A DNA stretch of 64,000 nt, taken from NCBI GenBank assembly GCA_963736975.1, contig CAVTQY010000002.1, positions 496,001 through 560,000 on the forward strand, written 5' to 3'. Position numbers and translations under genes: made by a program. Position 1 is the first letter of the stretch, and each line of letters starts with the position of its first letter. Origin of the DNA: CAVTQY01 sp963736975 (lineage in GTDB: Bacteria; Pseudomonadota; Alphaproteobacteria; Acetobacterales; Acetobacteraceae). Shown one piece after another: positions 34,130-43,477 of this stretch. Below the pieces are notes generated by a model that saw nothing but the letters and a program-made list of their open reading frames with translations, made no database searches and had not been told where the DNA came from.

Positions 34130-35317
34130 TTGAGCGCCACGCAGTCCAAGGTCCTTCGCGGCCGGCAGTTTTTCGCTAATCCCGGCCCGACCAACATCCC
34201 CAATTCAGTGCTGCGGGCGATCGACCGGCCGACCATCGACTTCCACGATCCCGATTTCATGACGGTCTATGATGCGGCGTTCAGCGGGCTGAAGCGCCTG
34301 CTCGGCACACGCCATGACCTGTTCATGTACACCGGCTCGGGCCATGCTGCGTGGGAGGCGACGCTTACCAATCTGCTCTCGCCCGGCGATACGATTCTGT
34401 TGGTGGAGTCGGGCTATTTCTCAGAGGAATGGGGCCGCATGGCGGCGGCGCACGGGGTGGAGGTGCGGACCGTCCCCGCCGACTGGCGGCACGGGGTGGA
34501 TGTCGCGGCGATCAGGGCGATGCTGGCCGAGGACAGCAAGCATGTGATCCGCGCGGTCTGCGTGGTGCATAATGAAACCGCGACGGGGTTGTTCATCCCG
34601 CTGCAGGAGGTGCGCGCCGCGATCGATGCCGCGGGCCATCCGGCCTTGTTTCTGGTCGATACGATCTCTTCGCTGGCCAGCCTGGAGTTCCGGATGGACG
34701 ACTGGAAGATCGATGGCGTGGTCGGGGGCAGCCAAAAGGGGCTGATGTGCCCCACCGGCGTCAGTTTCACCGGCGTGTCCGACAAGGGCATGGCGGCGCA
34801 CAGACAGGCGAAGCTGGCGCGGTTCTATTTCGACTGGACCATGATGCAGAACCGGCCGCAGAAGAGTTTCATCGGCACCGTGCCGGTGAATGCGTTCTAC
34901 GGCCTGCACGAGGCGGTACGTCTGCTCGAGGAAGAAGGGATGGAGAATGTGGTGGCGCGCCACCACGACCTGGCCGAGGGCGTGCGCCGCTGCGTAAATG
35001 TATGGGCCGGCAATAACGGGCCGCAGCTCTTCTGCACCAATCCGGGCCGGTATTCGGATTCGGTGACCGCGGTGCTGATGCCGGAGGGACACGACGCCGA
35101 AGCGGTGCGTCGTACCGCGCGCGGACGATACAATGTCTCGCTCGGTGGCGGGTTGGGCAAACTGCATGGCCGCGTGTTCCGCATCGGTCACCTGGGCGAT
35201 CTGAACGAGCCGATGATCCTCGGCGCGCTGACAGCGGTGGAGATGAGCCTGCGGCTGAACGGGGTGCCGCACGGCAAGGGCGGCGTGGAAGCGGCCATGG
35301 AGCATTTCGCCGCTTAG
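34130..35317 (+). CDS. Class V aminotransferase (alanine/serine--glyoxylate type)
   Basis: A 395-residue PLP enzyme of the AGXT/SGAT class. GRQFFANPGPTNIPNSVLRA opens the fold, YTGSGHAAWEATL binds PLP phosphate, LVDTISSLASLEFRMDDW contains the Asp, and VVGGSQKGLMCPTG the PLP Lys (about residue 203). It transfers amino groups to glyoxylate or 2-oxoacids. The start is a TTG at 34130 preceded by AAGGAG with good spacing; no ATG fits, and upstream in-frame sequence lies over the phasin gene. The TRAP genes that follow (129-bp gap) may import its substrate. Confidence 0.88.
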   Translation: MSATQSKVLRGRQFFANPGPTNIPNSVLRAIDRPTIDFHDPDFMTVYDAAFSGLKRLLGTRHDLFMYTGSGHAAWEATLTNLLSPGDTILLVESGYFSEEWGRMAAAHGVEVRTVPADWRHGVDVAAIRAMLAEDSKHVIRAVCVVHNETATGLFIPLQEVRAAIDAAGHPALFLVDTISSLASLEFRMDDWKIDGVVGGSQKGLMCPTGVSFTGVSDKGMAAHRQAKLARFYFDWTMMQNRPQKSFIGTVPVNAFYGLHEAVRLLEEEGMENVVARHHDLAEGVRRCVNVWAGNNGPQLFCTNPGRYSDSVTAVLMPEGHDAEAVRRTARGRYNVSLGGGLGKLHGRVFRIGHLGDLNEPMILGALTAVEMSLRLNGVPHGKGGVEAAMEHFAA

Positions 35318-35445
35318 ACCTCCGCCTCATCCCGACCCTCTCCACCGCTGCAGGGGTGCAGAGCGCGAGTATGCCATCCGCGGCGTCCGATGATTGACAG
35401 GGACGGGCGCGCCGCCCTCTCATGCTCGCAATCAGGGAGGAAACG

Positions 35446-36447
35446 ATGGCGAAATTGTCCCGCCGTGCGTTCGTGCAGGTGTCCGCGGCGACCGCGCTGG
35501 CGGTACCGGCGATCGCTCAAGGCACAAAGGTTTTTACCTTTGCCCATGATGAACCCCACGACACCGGCTACGGGTTCCTTGCCGACCAGTTCAACGCCAA
35601 GCTGAAAGAGGTGAGTGGGGGCAAATTCTCGATCCACGAGTTTCCCGGCGCGCAGCTCGGCCAGGAGCCCGAAATGGCCCAGAAGGTGCGTACCGGCGAT
35701 ATAGATTTCGTCATCAACTCGACCGCGAACACCGCGACGGTGGTGCCGCAGGCCGGCGTGTTCTCCCTGCATTTTATCTTCATCGACGAGAACCACCTGG
35801 CCAAGTCGATGCTCGATCCCGGCATGAATACGTTGTTCCAGGAGATGATCCTCAAGAACACGACCGGGGCAAGATCGCTCGGCCTGCTGACGCTCGGATT
35901 CCGCAAGTTCTATTCGAAGGCCGAGATCAAAAGCATCGCCGACGTAAAGGGCAAGAAAGTGCGCGTGCAGGCGACCAAGACCGAGGACCGGTTCTTCAGC
36001 GCGTATGGCGCGGTGCCAGTGCATATGCCGATCGGCCAAGTATATACTTCGCTGGAAACCGGTCTGGTCGATATCGCCGAGAACGGCGCCGACATCTATC
36101 GCGCGCAGAAGCACTACGAGGTGGCGCCGGTGCTGTCCGCGTCCGACCACGAGGCCAACAACAATCACCTCTGGGTCGCCGACAAGACCTGGAACAGCCT
36201 CAATCCGGAAGAGCAGGGCTGGGTGACGACAGCGTTCCTGTATGCGCGCGGCCTGACTGTGCCGAAATCACTCGCCTACGACCACGCAGCGGTCGATGCG
36301 CTCCAAAAGATGGGGGTCGAGATCTTCACCGGCGTCGATCGCCAGAGTTTCATCCAAGTGGCGAAACCGATCCAGGACGAGCAGGCGCAGGCGCTCGGCC
36401 CTTATGCCGTGCAGCTTCTGGCACTGACCCGCAAACTGGCGGCCTGA
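35446..36447 (+). CDS. dctP: TRAP transporter substrate-binding protein (DctP)
   Basis: A 333-residue periplasmic binding protein. A Tat-like signal MAKLSRRAFVQVSAATALAVPAIAQ is followed by the DctP core FTFAHDEPHDTGYGFLADQFNA, FPGAQLGQEPEMAQKVRTGDID, the LGFRKFYSKAEIKSIADVKGKKVRVQATK block (the Arg in the second part contacts substrate carboxylate) and MPIGQVYTSLETGLVDIAENG. The ligand is probably an organic acid. GGAGG precedes ATG 35446, a better start than one 8 codons upstream. A possible TTGACA element lies at 35394-35399. First gene of a complete TRAP operon. Confidence 0.93.
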   Translation: MAKLSRRAFVQVSAATALAVPAIAQGTKVFTFAHDEPHDTGYGFLADQFNAKLKEVSGGKFSIHEFPGAQLGQEPEMAQKVRTGDIDFVINSTANTATVVPQAGVFSLHFIFIDENHLAKSMLDPGMNTLFQEMILKNTTGARSLGLLTLGFRKFYSKAEIKSIADVKGKKVRVQATKTEDRFFSAYGAVPVHMPIGQVYTSLETGLVDIAENGADIYRAQKHYEVAPVLSASDHEANNNHLWVADKTWNSLNPEEQGWVTTAFLYARGLTVPKSLAYDHAAVDALQKMGVEIFTGVDRQSFIQVAKPIQDEQAQALGPYAVQLLALTRKLAA

Positions 36448-36453
36448 CCCCGC

Positions 36454-37035
36454 ATGGGGCTAGGCCGGTTCGAAGCGGTGCTGTCGCGTAAGCGCCCACA
36501 ACTCAAGTGGCGCCTGCTCGACCCGTTGGAGTTCGCCCTGATCGTGATTTGCGGCCTGCTGCTCGTAGGCTTCCTGATTAGCGAGCTGGGCGACGTCGTG
36601 TTCCGCATCCTGCGCCACCCGTGGCTCGATGCGCAGGAGTTCTCGATCGGCTTCTTTGCCTGGGGCGTGTTCATGGGCGGCGCTGTCGGCGTGCGCCGCA
36701 ACGACCACTTCCGCCTGGCGGCGAGCGCGGAGCTGTTTGTCGGTCCGGTGCGAACCGCCATCGAGGTGTTCCAGCAACTGGTCATGCTGGGCGTGGCCAT
36801 CTGCATGGTGTGGTACGGGTATCGGAACTTTCTAACCGGTTTCGGCAGCTTCCTTATGCCGTCCCTGACGCCGATTGCCGTGCTGTATGCGGCAATCCCC
36901 ACTGCCGGCGCGCTGATCGCACTGTTCTCCGTCGAGAAACTGGTCAACGGACTGCGCCGCGGCTTCGCCGATCCGACCGAGCTGCCCGCCGGACTGGAAG
37001 GGACCGAGCTGATCCTGGAAACCTCCGAGCGATGA
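36454..37035 (+). CDS. dctQ: TRAP transporter small permease (DctQ)
   Basis: A 193-residue membrane protein with four hydrophobic segments, DPLEFALIVICGLLLVGFLI being the first. The DctQ-type WLDAQEFSIGFFAWGVFMGGAVGVRRNDHFRL block is present. It forms the small subunit of the TRAP permease. Six nt after dctP and overlapping dctM by 4 nt. Confidence 0.93.
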   Translation: MGLGRFEAVLSRKRPQLKWRLLDPLEFALIVICGLLLVGFLISELGDVVFRILRHPWLDAQEFSIGFFAWGVFMGGAVGVRRNDHFRLAASAELFVGPVRTAIEVFQQLVMLGVAICMVWYGYRNFLTGFGSFLMPSLTPIAVLYAAIPTAGALIALFSVEKLVNGLRRGFADPTELPAGLEGTELILETSER

Positions 37036-38375
37036 CGGGTCAGCAAACCGCCATCGTGGTGATGTGCGGGCTGTTCCTGTTCCTGGGCTACGCCGGGCTG
37101 CCGGTTGCCTTTGCACTGATCGCCGCCGTCGTGGTCGTGGCGTCGCTGTTCACCACGCTCACGATCGGCTCGCTGATGGGCCAGCTCTTCAACGGTATCA
37201 ACGAACTGGCTTTGCTCGCCATTCCGTTCTTCCTGCTAGTCGGCGAGCTGATGACCTCGGCGCGGATCACGCCGAGGCTGATCGCGTTGACACAGGCGAT
37301 GGTCGGGCATCTGCGCAGCGGGCTCGCGCATGTGGTCGCCGTGTCCTGTATGATTTTCGGCGGCATCTCCGGCTCCTCGACCGCCGATACCGTCGCGATC
37401 GGTACGGTGCTGATGCCGGCAATGCGCGAGGAGGGTTATGCGCCGGCGTTTTCCGCGGCGCTGATCGCGGCTGGTGCGTCGATCGCTTCCATGGTGCCGC
37501 CGTCAATTATGGCGATCGTTTATGGCGCCGTCGGCGATGCTTCGGTGGGCGGGCTGTTTCTCGGCGGTGCGACACCCGGGCTGATGGTCTGCGTCGGGCT
37601 GATGATCTACAGCTATTTCTTCGGCGCGCCCGGGGTGCAGAAGCGCCGCGCCACGTTGTTCGAGTTCGGCACCGCGCTGCGCGGGGCGGTGCTGCCGTTG
37701 ATGATCCCGGTGATCATCATCGGCTCGATCCTGGGGGGCGTGATCACCCCGGCCGAGGCCGGCATGGCCGCCGTTGTCTATGCGGTGGTCGTTTTGTTGC
37801 CGCTGCTCAATCGTGGTCATTTCCGACGGCTGCCGAGAGATATCGCTATGGCGGCCATACTGTATGCGATTCCGCTGACGGCGGTCGCAGGAGCATCGGC
37901 GTTCGGTTGGATGCTCGCCTATCTGGGCGGGGCGGACATCATCATGGGCTGGGTGGCGGCGTTGGGCACGACCGATGCCCGCGCCATTCTGTTCTTCGTC
38001 GCGGTGTTGTTCCTGATCGTCGGCGATTTCCTCGATGGTTTGCCGGCGATCATCATCCTGATGCCGGTGATCCTGTCGCTGGAGAAGCTCGGGCATATCA
38101 ACGCCGTGCATATGGGCGTGGTGGTGATCGTGACGCTGGCCTTCGGGCTGATCACGCCACCCTGCGGGATTATCCTGCTGCTGTCGTCCACCCTGGCCGG
38201 TGTGCCGTTCTCCCGCGCGCTGCGCCAGTCGGCGCCGATCTATGTCGTGTTTGTGATCGTGATATCGGTGATTATCCTGATCCCTGAGACCGTGCTTTGG
38301 TTGCCGCGGCATTTTTTGCCACGGGCCGTGGGGTGTTTCCCCCGGCCGTTGGGTGGTGGGTGGATCTGTCCGTAG
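37032..38375 (+). CDS. dctM: TRAP transporter large permease (DctM)
   Basis: A 447-residue protein with about 12 membrane segments, the ion-coupled large subunit. Landmarks are LALLAIPFFLLVGELMTSARITPRLIALTQAMVGHLRSGLAHV (first hairpin), SCMIFGGISGSSTADTVAIGTVLMPAM, YAPAFSAALIAAGASIASMVPPSI and LITPPCGIILLLSSTLAGVPF. The start at 37032 (ATGA overlap with dctQ) is chosen; sequence further upstream is a shadow of dctQ. The last 15 residues or so (CFPRPLGGGWICP) look like read-through and not family sequence, so the original stop may have been lost. Confidence 0.93.
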   Translation: MTGQQTAIVVMCGLFLFLGYAGLPVAFALIAAVVVVASLFTTLTIGSLMGQLFNGINELALLAIPFFLLVGELMTSARITPRLIALTQAMVGHLRSGLAHVVAVSCMIFGGISGSSTADTVAIGTVLMPAMREEGYAPAFSAALIAAGASIASMVPPSIMAIVYGAVGDASVGGLFLGGATPGLMVCVGLMIYSYFFGAPGVQKRRATLFEFGTALRGAVLPLMIPVIIIGSILGGVITPAEAGMAAVVYAVVVLLPLLNRGHFRRLPRDIAMAAILYAIPLTAVAGASAFGWMLAYLGGADIIMGWVAALGTTDARAILFFVAVLFLIVGDFLDGLPAIIILMPVILSLEKLGHINAVHMGVVVIVTLAFGLITPPCGIILLLSSTLAGVPFSRALRQSAPIYVVFVIVISVIILIPETVLWLPRHFLPRAVGCFPRPLGGGWICP

Positions 38376-38499
38376 CCGTCTCAAACCCCGACAGCAACAG
38401 ATCGAACAGTGTGCTGCGGAAGGGCGGAAACACACGCTGGCGCAACTCGCCGGCGAGTTCGAACCGAGTGTCGGCAGCGTCGCCGGCGTGGTCGCATCC

Positions 38500-38885
38500 G
38501 CGGCGACGGAACGCTGCCTGCTGGCCATTCCACTGCGATGATTGCCACATCTGGAACCACTCGCCGCTGATCACCACGAAGCCGGTGAGCCAGACCATGA
38601 AGCCGATTGTGGCGCCGACGATTGTTGCCCGCTTCCCCGGATGAAGGTGAGCGCGGTCGCGGCTTCGCCGGCGATGATCACCAGATAGCCCAGGTTCCAG
38701 AGCGCGGGCGCGGTGATCGCGCGCCATCGCAAAGTGTCATTGGGAAACGTCGTGTCCATGGAAAGGACATGACGCACGAACGCGAAATTCGCATCGTAGT
38801 CGATGATGTTGTCGATCGCCACAATAGCGGCGAACAGCCCGAGGCTGGCGACCATCACGATCTTGGCAAGCCGGACCTCGACCAT
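38500..38885 (-). pseudogene. DUF2165 small membrane protein, broken
   Basis: Two frames together give most of a DUF2165 protein. The first holds LAKIVMVASLGLFAAIVAIDNIIDYDANFAFVRHVLSMDTTFPND, IWNLGYLVIIAGEAATAL-like sequence (ALWNLGYLVIIAGEAATALTFIRG). A second frame holds ATIVGATIGFMVWLTGFVVISGEWFQMWQSSQWNGQQAAFR. The switch, near 38640, is a one-base loss (or two-base gain). After AAFR the last hydrophobic segment of the family is missing in all frames. So the gene has a frameshift and a lost 3' end. The strip 38376-38500 holds nothing else that I recognise. Confidence 0.72.
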
Positions 38886-38897
38886 GCGCGAACCGCT

Positions 38898-39704
38898 TCA
38901 GCGTTTCTCCCGGTGTATCGCAAGCCAGTCCAGCATGATGCGGTTGAACGTCTCGGGGTGCTCGACATTCGGGAAATGCCTGGCATCGGCGATCTCCTCG
39001 TAGCGTGCGCCGGGCACAAGCGATGTGATGCGCCGGTTTTCGGCCGCCGGTGTGCCGGGGTCCTGCGCGCCGCAGACAACGAGCACCGGCAGGTTCAGCG
39101 AGCCAAGTCTCCCGGTGAAATCGAAGTCGAGGATGGCGGCGCAGCAGCCCAGATAGCCATCGGGTGTGGTGGCGGCGATGGTGTCGCGGATCTGTTGCCA
39201 TCGGCGTGGGCTGCGCGGTTTGAAGGCGTCGGTGAACCAGCGCTCCATCGTGGCGTCCGCCAGCGGTGCGAGAGAACGCGCCTGGCGCACCGTGGTCATG
39301 CGCTGATCCCAGGCATCGCGGCCGCCGGAGGGACTCGCCGGCAGGGTGTCGCACCACATGGCGGAGATCAGCCGGTCGGTATGCTCCAATGCGAAGGCCT
39401 GGCCGATCATGCCGCCGATGGAGAGGCCGATATAATGCACGCGTGGGATGTGCAGCGCGGCGAGGGCGTCGGCCACATCCTGGGCGAGCTGCGCCATACT
39501 GTAGGGACCAGATACCGGGTCGCTGCCGCCATGGCCGCGCATGTCGAGCCGCAGTACACGGAAGCCGCGTTCGAGCAGCGGCGATGTTTGCTCAGCCCAC
39601 ATGCCGCCATCGGCGGAGAGCGAGTGGGTGAAGCAGACCACAGGCGCCTGCTCCGGGCCGAGCAGGTCGTAAGCGATGCGCCGGCCGTTCAGCGATAGCA
39701 GCAT
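38898..39704 (-). CDS. Alpha/beta hydrolase, 3-oxoadipate enol-lactonase-like
   Basis: A 268-residue alpha/beta hydrolase. Oxyanion region VVCFTHSLSADGGMWAEQ, LRLDMRGHGGSDP, the nucleophile elbow YIGLSIGGMIGQ (Ser95), Asp in VVCGAQDPGTP and His in ADARHFPNVEHPETFN. This pattern is that of PcaD-type enol-lactonases, which open 3-oxoadipate enol-lactone in aromatic catabolism, but no other pca genes are present, so the assignment is by family only. Confidence 0.82.
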   Translation of the reverse strand: MLLSLNGRRIAYDLLGPEQAPVVCFTHSLSADGGMWAEQTSPLLERGFRVLRLDMRGHGGSDPVSGPYSMAQLAQDVADALAALHIPRVHYIGLSIGGMIGQAFALEHTDRLISAMWCDTLPASPSGGRDAWDQRMTTVRQARSLAPLADATMERWFTDAFKPRSPRRWQQIRDTIAATTPDGYLGCCAAILDFDFTGRLGSLNLPVLVVCGAQDPGTPAAENRRITSLVPGARYEEIADARHFPNVEHPETFNRIMLDWLAIHREKR

Positions 39705-39738
39705 GGCAAAGGTCCTCCGTTGGGCGGATCAATAACCT

Positions 39739-40383
39739 CTACCGCGCCTTGCGGAAAGTCAGGTTGATGCGCGCGCGGCCGGTGAGCGGGTCGTCGCCCT
39801 CGGCCAGCGGGTCGATGCCATGGAACGCGAGCCGCGTGGGTCCGCCCCAGACGGCAATGTCGCCGTTCTCCAGCCGGATGCGCTGCGGGCGACCACCGCG
39901 CTGCAAACCACCGAACAGGAATGCCGCCGGAAGGCCGAGCGAGACGGAGACGATCGGCGCATGCAGGTCGCGTTCGTTGCGGTCCTGGTGGAGAGAGAGG
40001 CGCGAGCCGGGCTCGTATCGATTGATCAGGCAGGCATCGGGGATGAAGCCCTCGTATCCGGCGGCCTGTGCAGCGCGTTGCGCCAGCGCGGTGTAGAGCC
40101 TGGGTATAGGCGGCCACCGGTTGCCGCTCAGCGGATCGATGCGATCGTAACGATAGCCGCGCCTGTCGGTGATCCAACCAGCGTCGCCGCAGTTCGTCAT
40201 TGCCACCGACATGGTGTGGCCGCCTGGCGTCACCATGCGGCGGAAGGGCGCGGCCGCCACGATCGGATCGAGGGCGGCGATCAGGGCAGGCGCCTCGGCC
40301 CGTGCGAAGCCGCGCAGCAGCACGGCGCCGTCGCCCAGTTGGTGCCGCGCCGGTGGCGTGAGTGCGGCAAGCAGATCGGTCAT
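39739..40383 (-). CDS. alkB: AlkB-type DNA oxidative demethylase
   Basis: A 214-residue 2-oxoglutarate/Fe(II) dioxygenase that repairs 1-methyladenine and 3-methylcytosine. Landmarks: RMVTPGGHTMSVAMTNCGDAGW, GYRYDRIDPLSGNRWPPIP, ACLINRYEPGSRLSLHQDRNE (the H-x-D metal pair), VSVSLGLPAAFLFGG, VWGGPTRLAFHG and the 2OG-binding RINLTFRKAR. It overlaps the upstream 2OG oxygenase by 4 nt; together they resemble the alkylation-damage operon, but no ada gene is seen here. Confidence 0.94.
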   Translation of the reverse strand: MTDLLAALTPPARHQLGDGAVLLRGFARAEAPALIAALDPIVAAAPFRRMVTPGGHTMSVAMTNCGDAGWITDRRGYRYDRIDPLSGNRWPPIPRLYTALAQRAAQAAGYEGFIPDACLINRYEPGSRLSLHQDRNERDLHAPIVSVSLGLPAAFLFGGLQRGGRPQRIRLENGDIAVWGGPTRLAFHGIDPLAEGDDPLTGRARINLTFRKAR

Positions 40384-41117
40384 GCGGCGTCGTGGAAGAT
40401 AATGCCGAGCGTGAACCGCCGGCCGGAGCGAAGCCGGCTCACGCCATGGCGCATCGTCACCCGATAGGTGCCGCGCGTACCCTGCACGGGACGATGGTTC
40501 ACGGCGAATATAACGCCGTGTCCCTGCGACAGCGGCACGACCTCGGCGCGTGATTGCATCCGTGGCCGCTGCTCGGTCAGCACGAACTCGCCGCCCGTAA
40601 ACTCCGACCCTGGCGCGCTGAGCAGGATCGCGACTTGCAGCGGAAAAGCGAGCTCGCCATACAGATCCTGATGCAAGCAGTTGTAATCACCGGTCCCGTA
40701 TCGTAGCAGCAGCGGCGTAGGGCGAGTCTGGCCGGCCGCATGGCAACGGTCGAGATATTCCGGATGGTCGGCAGGGTAATCGGCGGCGCCCCCCAGCGCG
40801 GCGGCCCAGCGGTTGGCAACCGGCGCGAGACGGGCATAGAGCGCGGTGCGCAGTCCGGCGACGAGATCGGGCAGCGGATAGGCAAAGTATTTGTATTCCC
40901 CGCTGCCATAGCCGTGCCGCGCCATCACGACCCGGCTGCGGAACAGCCGGTCGGACTCATAGTGCGCAGCAATGGCGGCACACTCGGAGACCGAGAGCAG
41001 CGGGCCGGCTACGGCGCAGCCGACCATCTCCAGCTCCGTCTCGATCGCATGCCAATCGAGCCGGTCGATCCGTTCTGCCGGGTCACGAACGCGGGCAGCC
41101 TGGATGGTGGCGGACAT
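40380..41117 (-). CDS. 2OG-Fe(II) oxygenase paired with AlkB
   Basis: A 245-residue dioxygenase distinct from AlkB. Metal ligands are NCLHQDLYGELAFPLQVAILLS (H-x-D) and FAVNHRPVQGTRGTYRVTMRHGVS (His and 2OG-binding Arg), with GSEFTGGEFVLTEQRPRMQSR between them. This type is regularly encoded next to alkB in Acetobacteraceae and Rhizobiales and is thought to act in DNA or protein repair. AGGAG 8 nt before ATG 41117 fixes the start over one 6 codons upstream. First gene of the two-gene operon. Confidence 0.88.
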   Translation of the reverse strand: MSATIQAARVRDPAERIDRLDWHAIETELEMVGCAVAGPLLSVSECAAIAAHYESDRLFRSRVVMARHGYGSGEYKYFAYPLPDLVAGLRTALYARLAPVANRWAAALGGAADYPADHPEYLDRCHAAGQTRPTPLLLRYGTGDYNCLHQDLYGELAFPLQVAILLSAPGSEFTGGEFVLTEQRPRMQSRAEVVPLSQGHGVIFAVNHRPVQGTRGTYRVTMRHGVSRLRSGRRFTLGIIFHDAA

Positions 41118-41244
41118 GGCAATCTCCTCTGCCAATCGAAGATAAGCACCCGACCGCGGTCGTGCACTCCGGGTCGTGCGCTGGCACGGATTGACGCCGG
41201 GCAGCAGCGGGAGCCACGGTTACCTATCATTGCAGGACCACCAC

Positions 41245-42210
41245 ATGTTCCCCGCAAAAGACCAGCTCACCATCTGCTTCGCGCATGTCGCTTATCAGAT
41301 GCAGGCGCGCTTCGAGGCGCGCGGTACCGGCATACGCTGCTTTCAGGTGCGCGGTTTCGACGAATTGGCGGCGCGCGTGGCGGAGGTGGATGTCGTCAGC
41401 GTCTCCATGATGTGGCGCAACGAGCTGATCGAGCGGGCGCCGAAGCTGCGTTTCATTCAGTCGATCAGCGCCGGGATCGACCAGTATGACCGCGAGAAAC
41501 TCGCCGCCCACGGTATCCGGCTGGCGAGCGCCGCCGGCGTGAACGCCAATGCCGTGGCCGAGCACGCGATGGCGCTGATCCTGGCGCTGGCGCGGCGGTT
41601 GCCGGAGGCGCGCGACAACCAGGCCCGACGGGTCTGGCGGGGGATGATCAGCGACCTGACTCAGCGGGAGGACGAGCTCTCCGGCAAGACGCTGCTGATC
41701 GTCGGACTCGGGCGGATCGGCGGCCGACTGGCGCAGCTCGCCCGCGCGTTCGGGATGCGCGTGCTGGCGACCCGGCGCAATCCGGCGGGCGGGGGCGCGG
41801 CCGACGAGGTGCATGGGATGACGGCGCTGGCCGCGTTGCTGCCGCAGGCCGATTTCGTCGCGCTGACCTGCCCGCTGACGGCGGAGACCGAGCGGCTGAT
41901 CAACGCCGAGACGCTGGGGCTGATGCGGCCATCGGCCGGCTTGGTGAACGTGGCGCGCGGGCGCTGCGTGGACGAACCGGCGTTGGTCGAGGCAGTGCGG
42001 GCCGGGCGGATCACAGCGGCGGCCCTGGATACCACGGTCGAGGAGCCACTGGCCGAGGCGTCACCGCTCTGGGCGATGCCGAACGTGCTGATCACGCCGC
42101 ACACTGCCGGCGAGACCCGACGCTATGAGGACAACGTGATCGACATCCTGTTGGAGAACCTGGACCGGCTCTGGCGCGGCGAGACGACGCTGCGGAACCA
42201 GGTCGTCTAG
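41245..42210 (+). CDS. D-2-hydroxyacid dehydrogenase family protein
   Basis: A 321-residue NAD(P)-dependent dehydrogenase. LRFIQSISAGIDQYDREKL, NANAVAEHAMALILALARRLPEARDNQ, the Rossmann motif LIVGLGRIGGRLAQLARAFG and the triad Arg (VNVARGRCVD), Glu (DTTVEEPLAEAS) and His (LITPHTAGETRRYEDN) are present. Substrate not predictable. A start at the ATG 41245 (MFPAKDQLTICF) fits the family; the frame is open 23 codons further upstream. Its stop is 7 nt from the convergent FAH-family gene. Confidence 0.9.
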   Translation: MFPAKDQLTICFAHVAYQMQARFEARGTGIRCFQVRGFDELAARVAEVDVVSVSMMWRNELIERAPKLRFIQSISAGIDQYDREKLAAHGIRLASAAGVNANAVAEHAMALILALARRLPEARDNQARRVWRGMISDLTQREDELSGKTLLIVGLGRIGGRLAQLARAFGMRVLATRRNPAGGGAADEVHGMTALAALLPQADFVALTCPLTAETERLINAETLGLMRPSAGLVNVARGRCVDEPALVEAVRAGRITAAALDTTVEEPLAEASPLWAMPNVLITPHTAGETRRYEDNVIDILLENLDRLWRGETTLRNQVV

Positions 42211-42217
42211 TAAGTTG

Positions 42218-43400
42218 CTACCGTAATAGTCCGCGCCGCGCGAGGTTGCGCATCAACGCGCCGGCGCCGAATGTCCAGGGCTCGCAGCGATCGGTGGGCG
42301 CCATGCGGTTGACCAGCCGGCCGAGCCCAGGCGCGCCGATAGTGACGATATCGCCGGCTTTGTGAGTGAACCCTTTGCCGGGCGCGTCACGGTCCTCGAC
42401 GGGCGCGAACATTGTGCCGAGGAACAACACCGCGCCGTCCGGATAGCGGTGATGCGCGTTCACCATCTGCGCCACGAGATCGGCCGGGTCGCGGCTGATC
42501 CGCGCGATCGATGAGGCGCCTTGCAGGCGGAAACCATCGGTGCCCTCCACGGCCAGCGACACCGTCATCTGCCGCACGTCGTCCAGGCCAAACCCGGCAT
42601 CGAAGAACCGCAGGAAGGGACCGATCGCACAGGAGGCGTTGTTGTCCTTCGCCTTGCCCAGCAGCAGCGCCGACCGGCCCTCCACGTCGCGCAGGTTGAC
42701 GTCGTTGCCGAGCGTGGCGGCGACGATCCGGCCGTCGGAGGAGACGACCAGCACGACCTCCGGCTCCGGATTGCTCCAGGACGAGTTCGGGTGGATGCCG
42801 GCATCCATCCCGGTGCCAACCGCGGCCATCGGCTGCGCCTTGGTGAAGATTTCCGCATCGGGGCCGATGCCCACCTCCAGGGTACTGGCTCCAGGCGCCC
42901 TGTTCCAGCAGCACCTGCTTGAGCCGGGTCGCTTCGGGCGAACCCGGCTTCAGCTTCGCGAGATCGTCGCCGACCAGTTTCGTGACCTCGGCGCGGATCG
43001 CCACGGCGGCGTCGGGATTGCCGCGGGCGCGCTCCTCGATAACGCGTTCGAGCATGGAGACGGCGAACGTGACGCCGGCGGCCTTGATCGCCTGCAGGTC
43101 GATGGGAGCGAGCAGCCAGGGGCGGCGTGGGTTGCGCCGCTCGCGCGGGGTGTTCGCCAGCACCTCGTCCAGGCGGCCGATCGACGAGCCGCGGGTTTCG
43201 TGGAGCACGGCGACGGGATCGGCGGTCTCGCAAAGGTCGCGCATGGTGGGAAAGCCGGCCGTGACGTCGATGAGCTCGCTGCCGCGTACCGCGACAATCG
43301 CGGGGCCTTCGGCATCCGGCAGCCAGGCGCGGCCGACGAGGGTCGCGGACTCGTGCCCCTCCGGCAGGACCGGCTGCAGCGCGTTCGCGAACTCGGCCAT
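42218..43400 (-). pseudogene. Fumarylacetoacetate hydrolase family protein, frameshifted
   Basis: If repaired the gene gives a protein of about 393 residues with a FAH C-terminal domain. The first frame runs from MAEFANALQPVLPEGHESATL through LLAPIDLQAIKAAGVTFAVS to GAWSQY. At 42880-42882 (CCC on the coding strand) one additional base moves the rest to the next frame: EVGIGPDAEIFTKAQPMAAVG, HPNSSWSNPEPEVVLVV (metal-binding Glu pair), NDVNLRDVEGRSALLLGKAKD and GAVLFLGTMFAP. Family enzymes cleave C-C bonds in sugar-acid or aromatic breakdown. As read, the active site is separated from the start. An AGGAG lies before ATG 43400. Confidence 0.88.
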
Positions 43401-43477
43401 GCTGTTCTCCTCTCCTGGCTGAAAATCCTCTGCAGCGACCCTATACTCGCCAGGACAGCAACACGACGAGGCCAACG

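Noticed and set aside
33590..35317. A longer aminotransferase beginning over the phasin gene
   Set aside because: Upstream residues are a shadow of the phasin gene. The TTG at 34130 with AAGGAG fits the family start.
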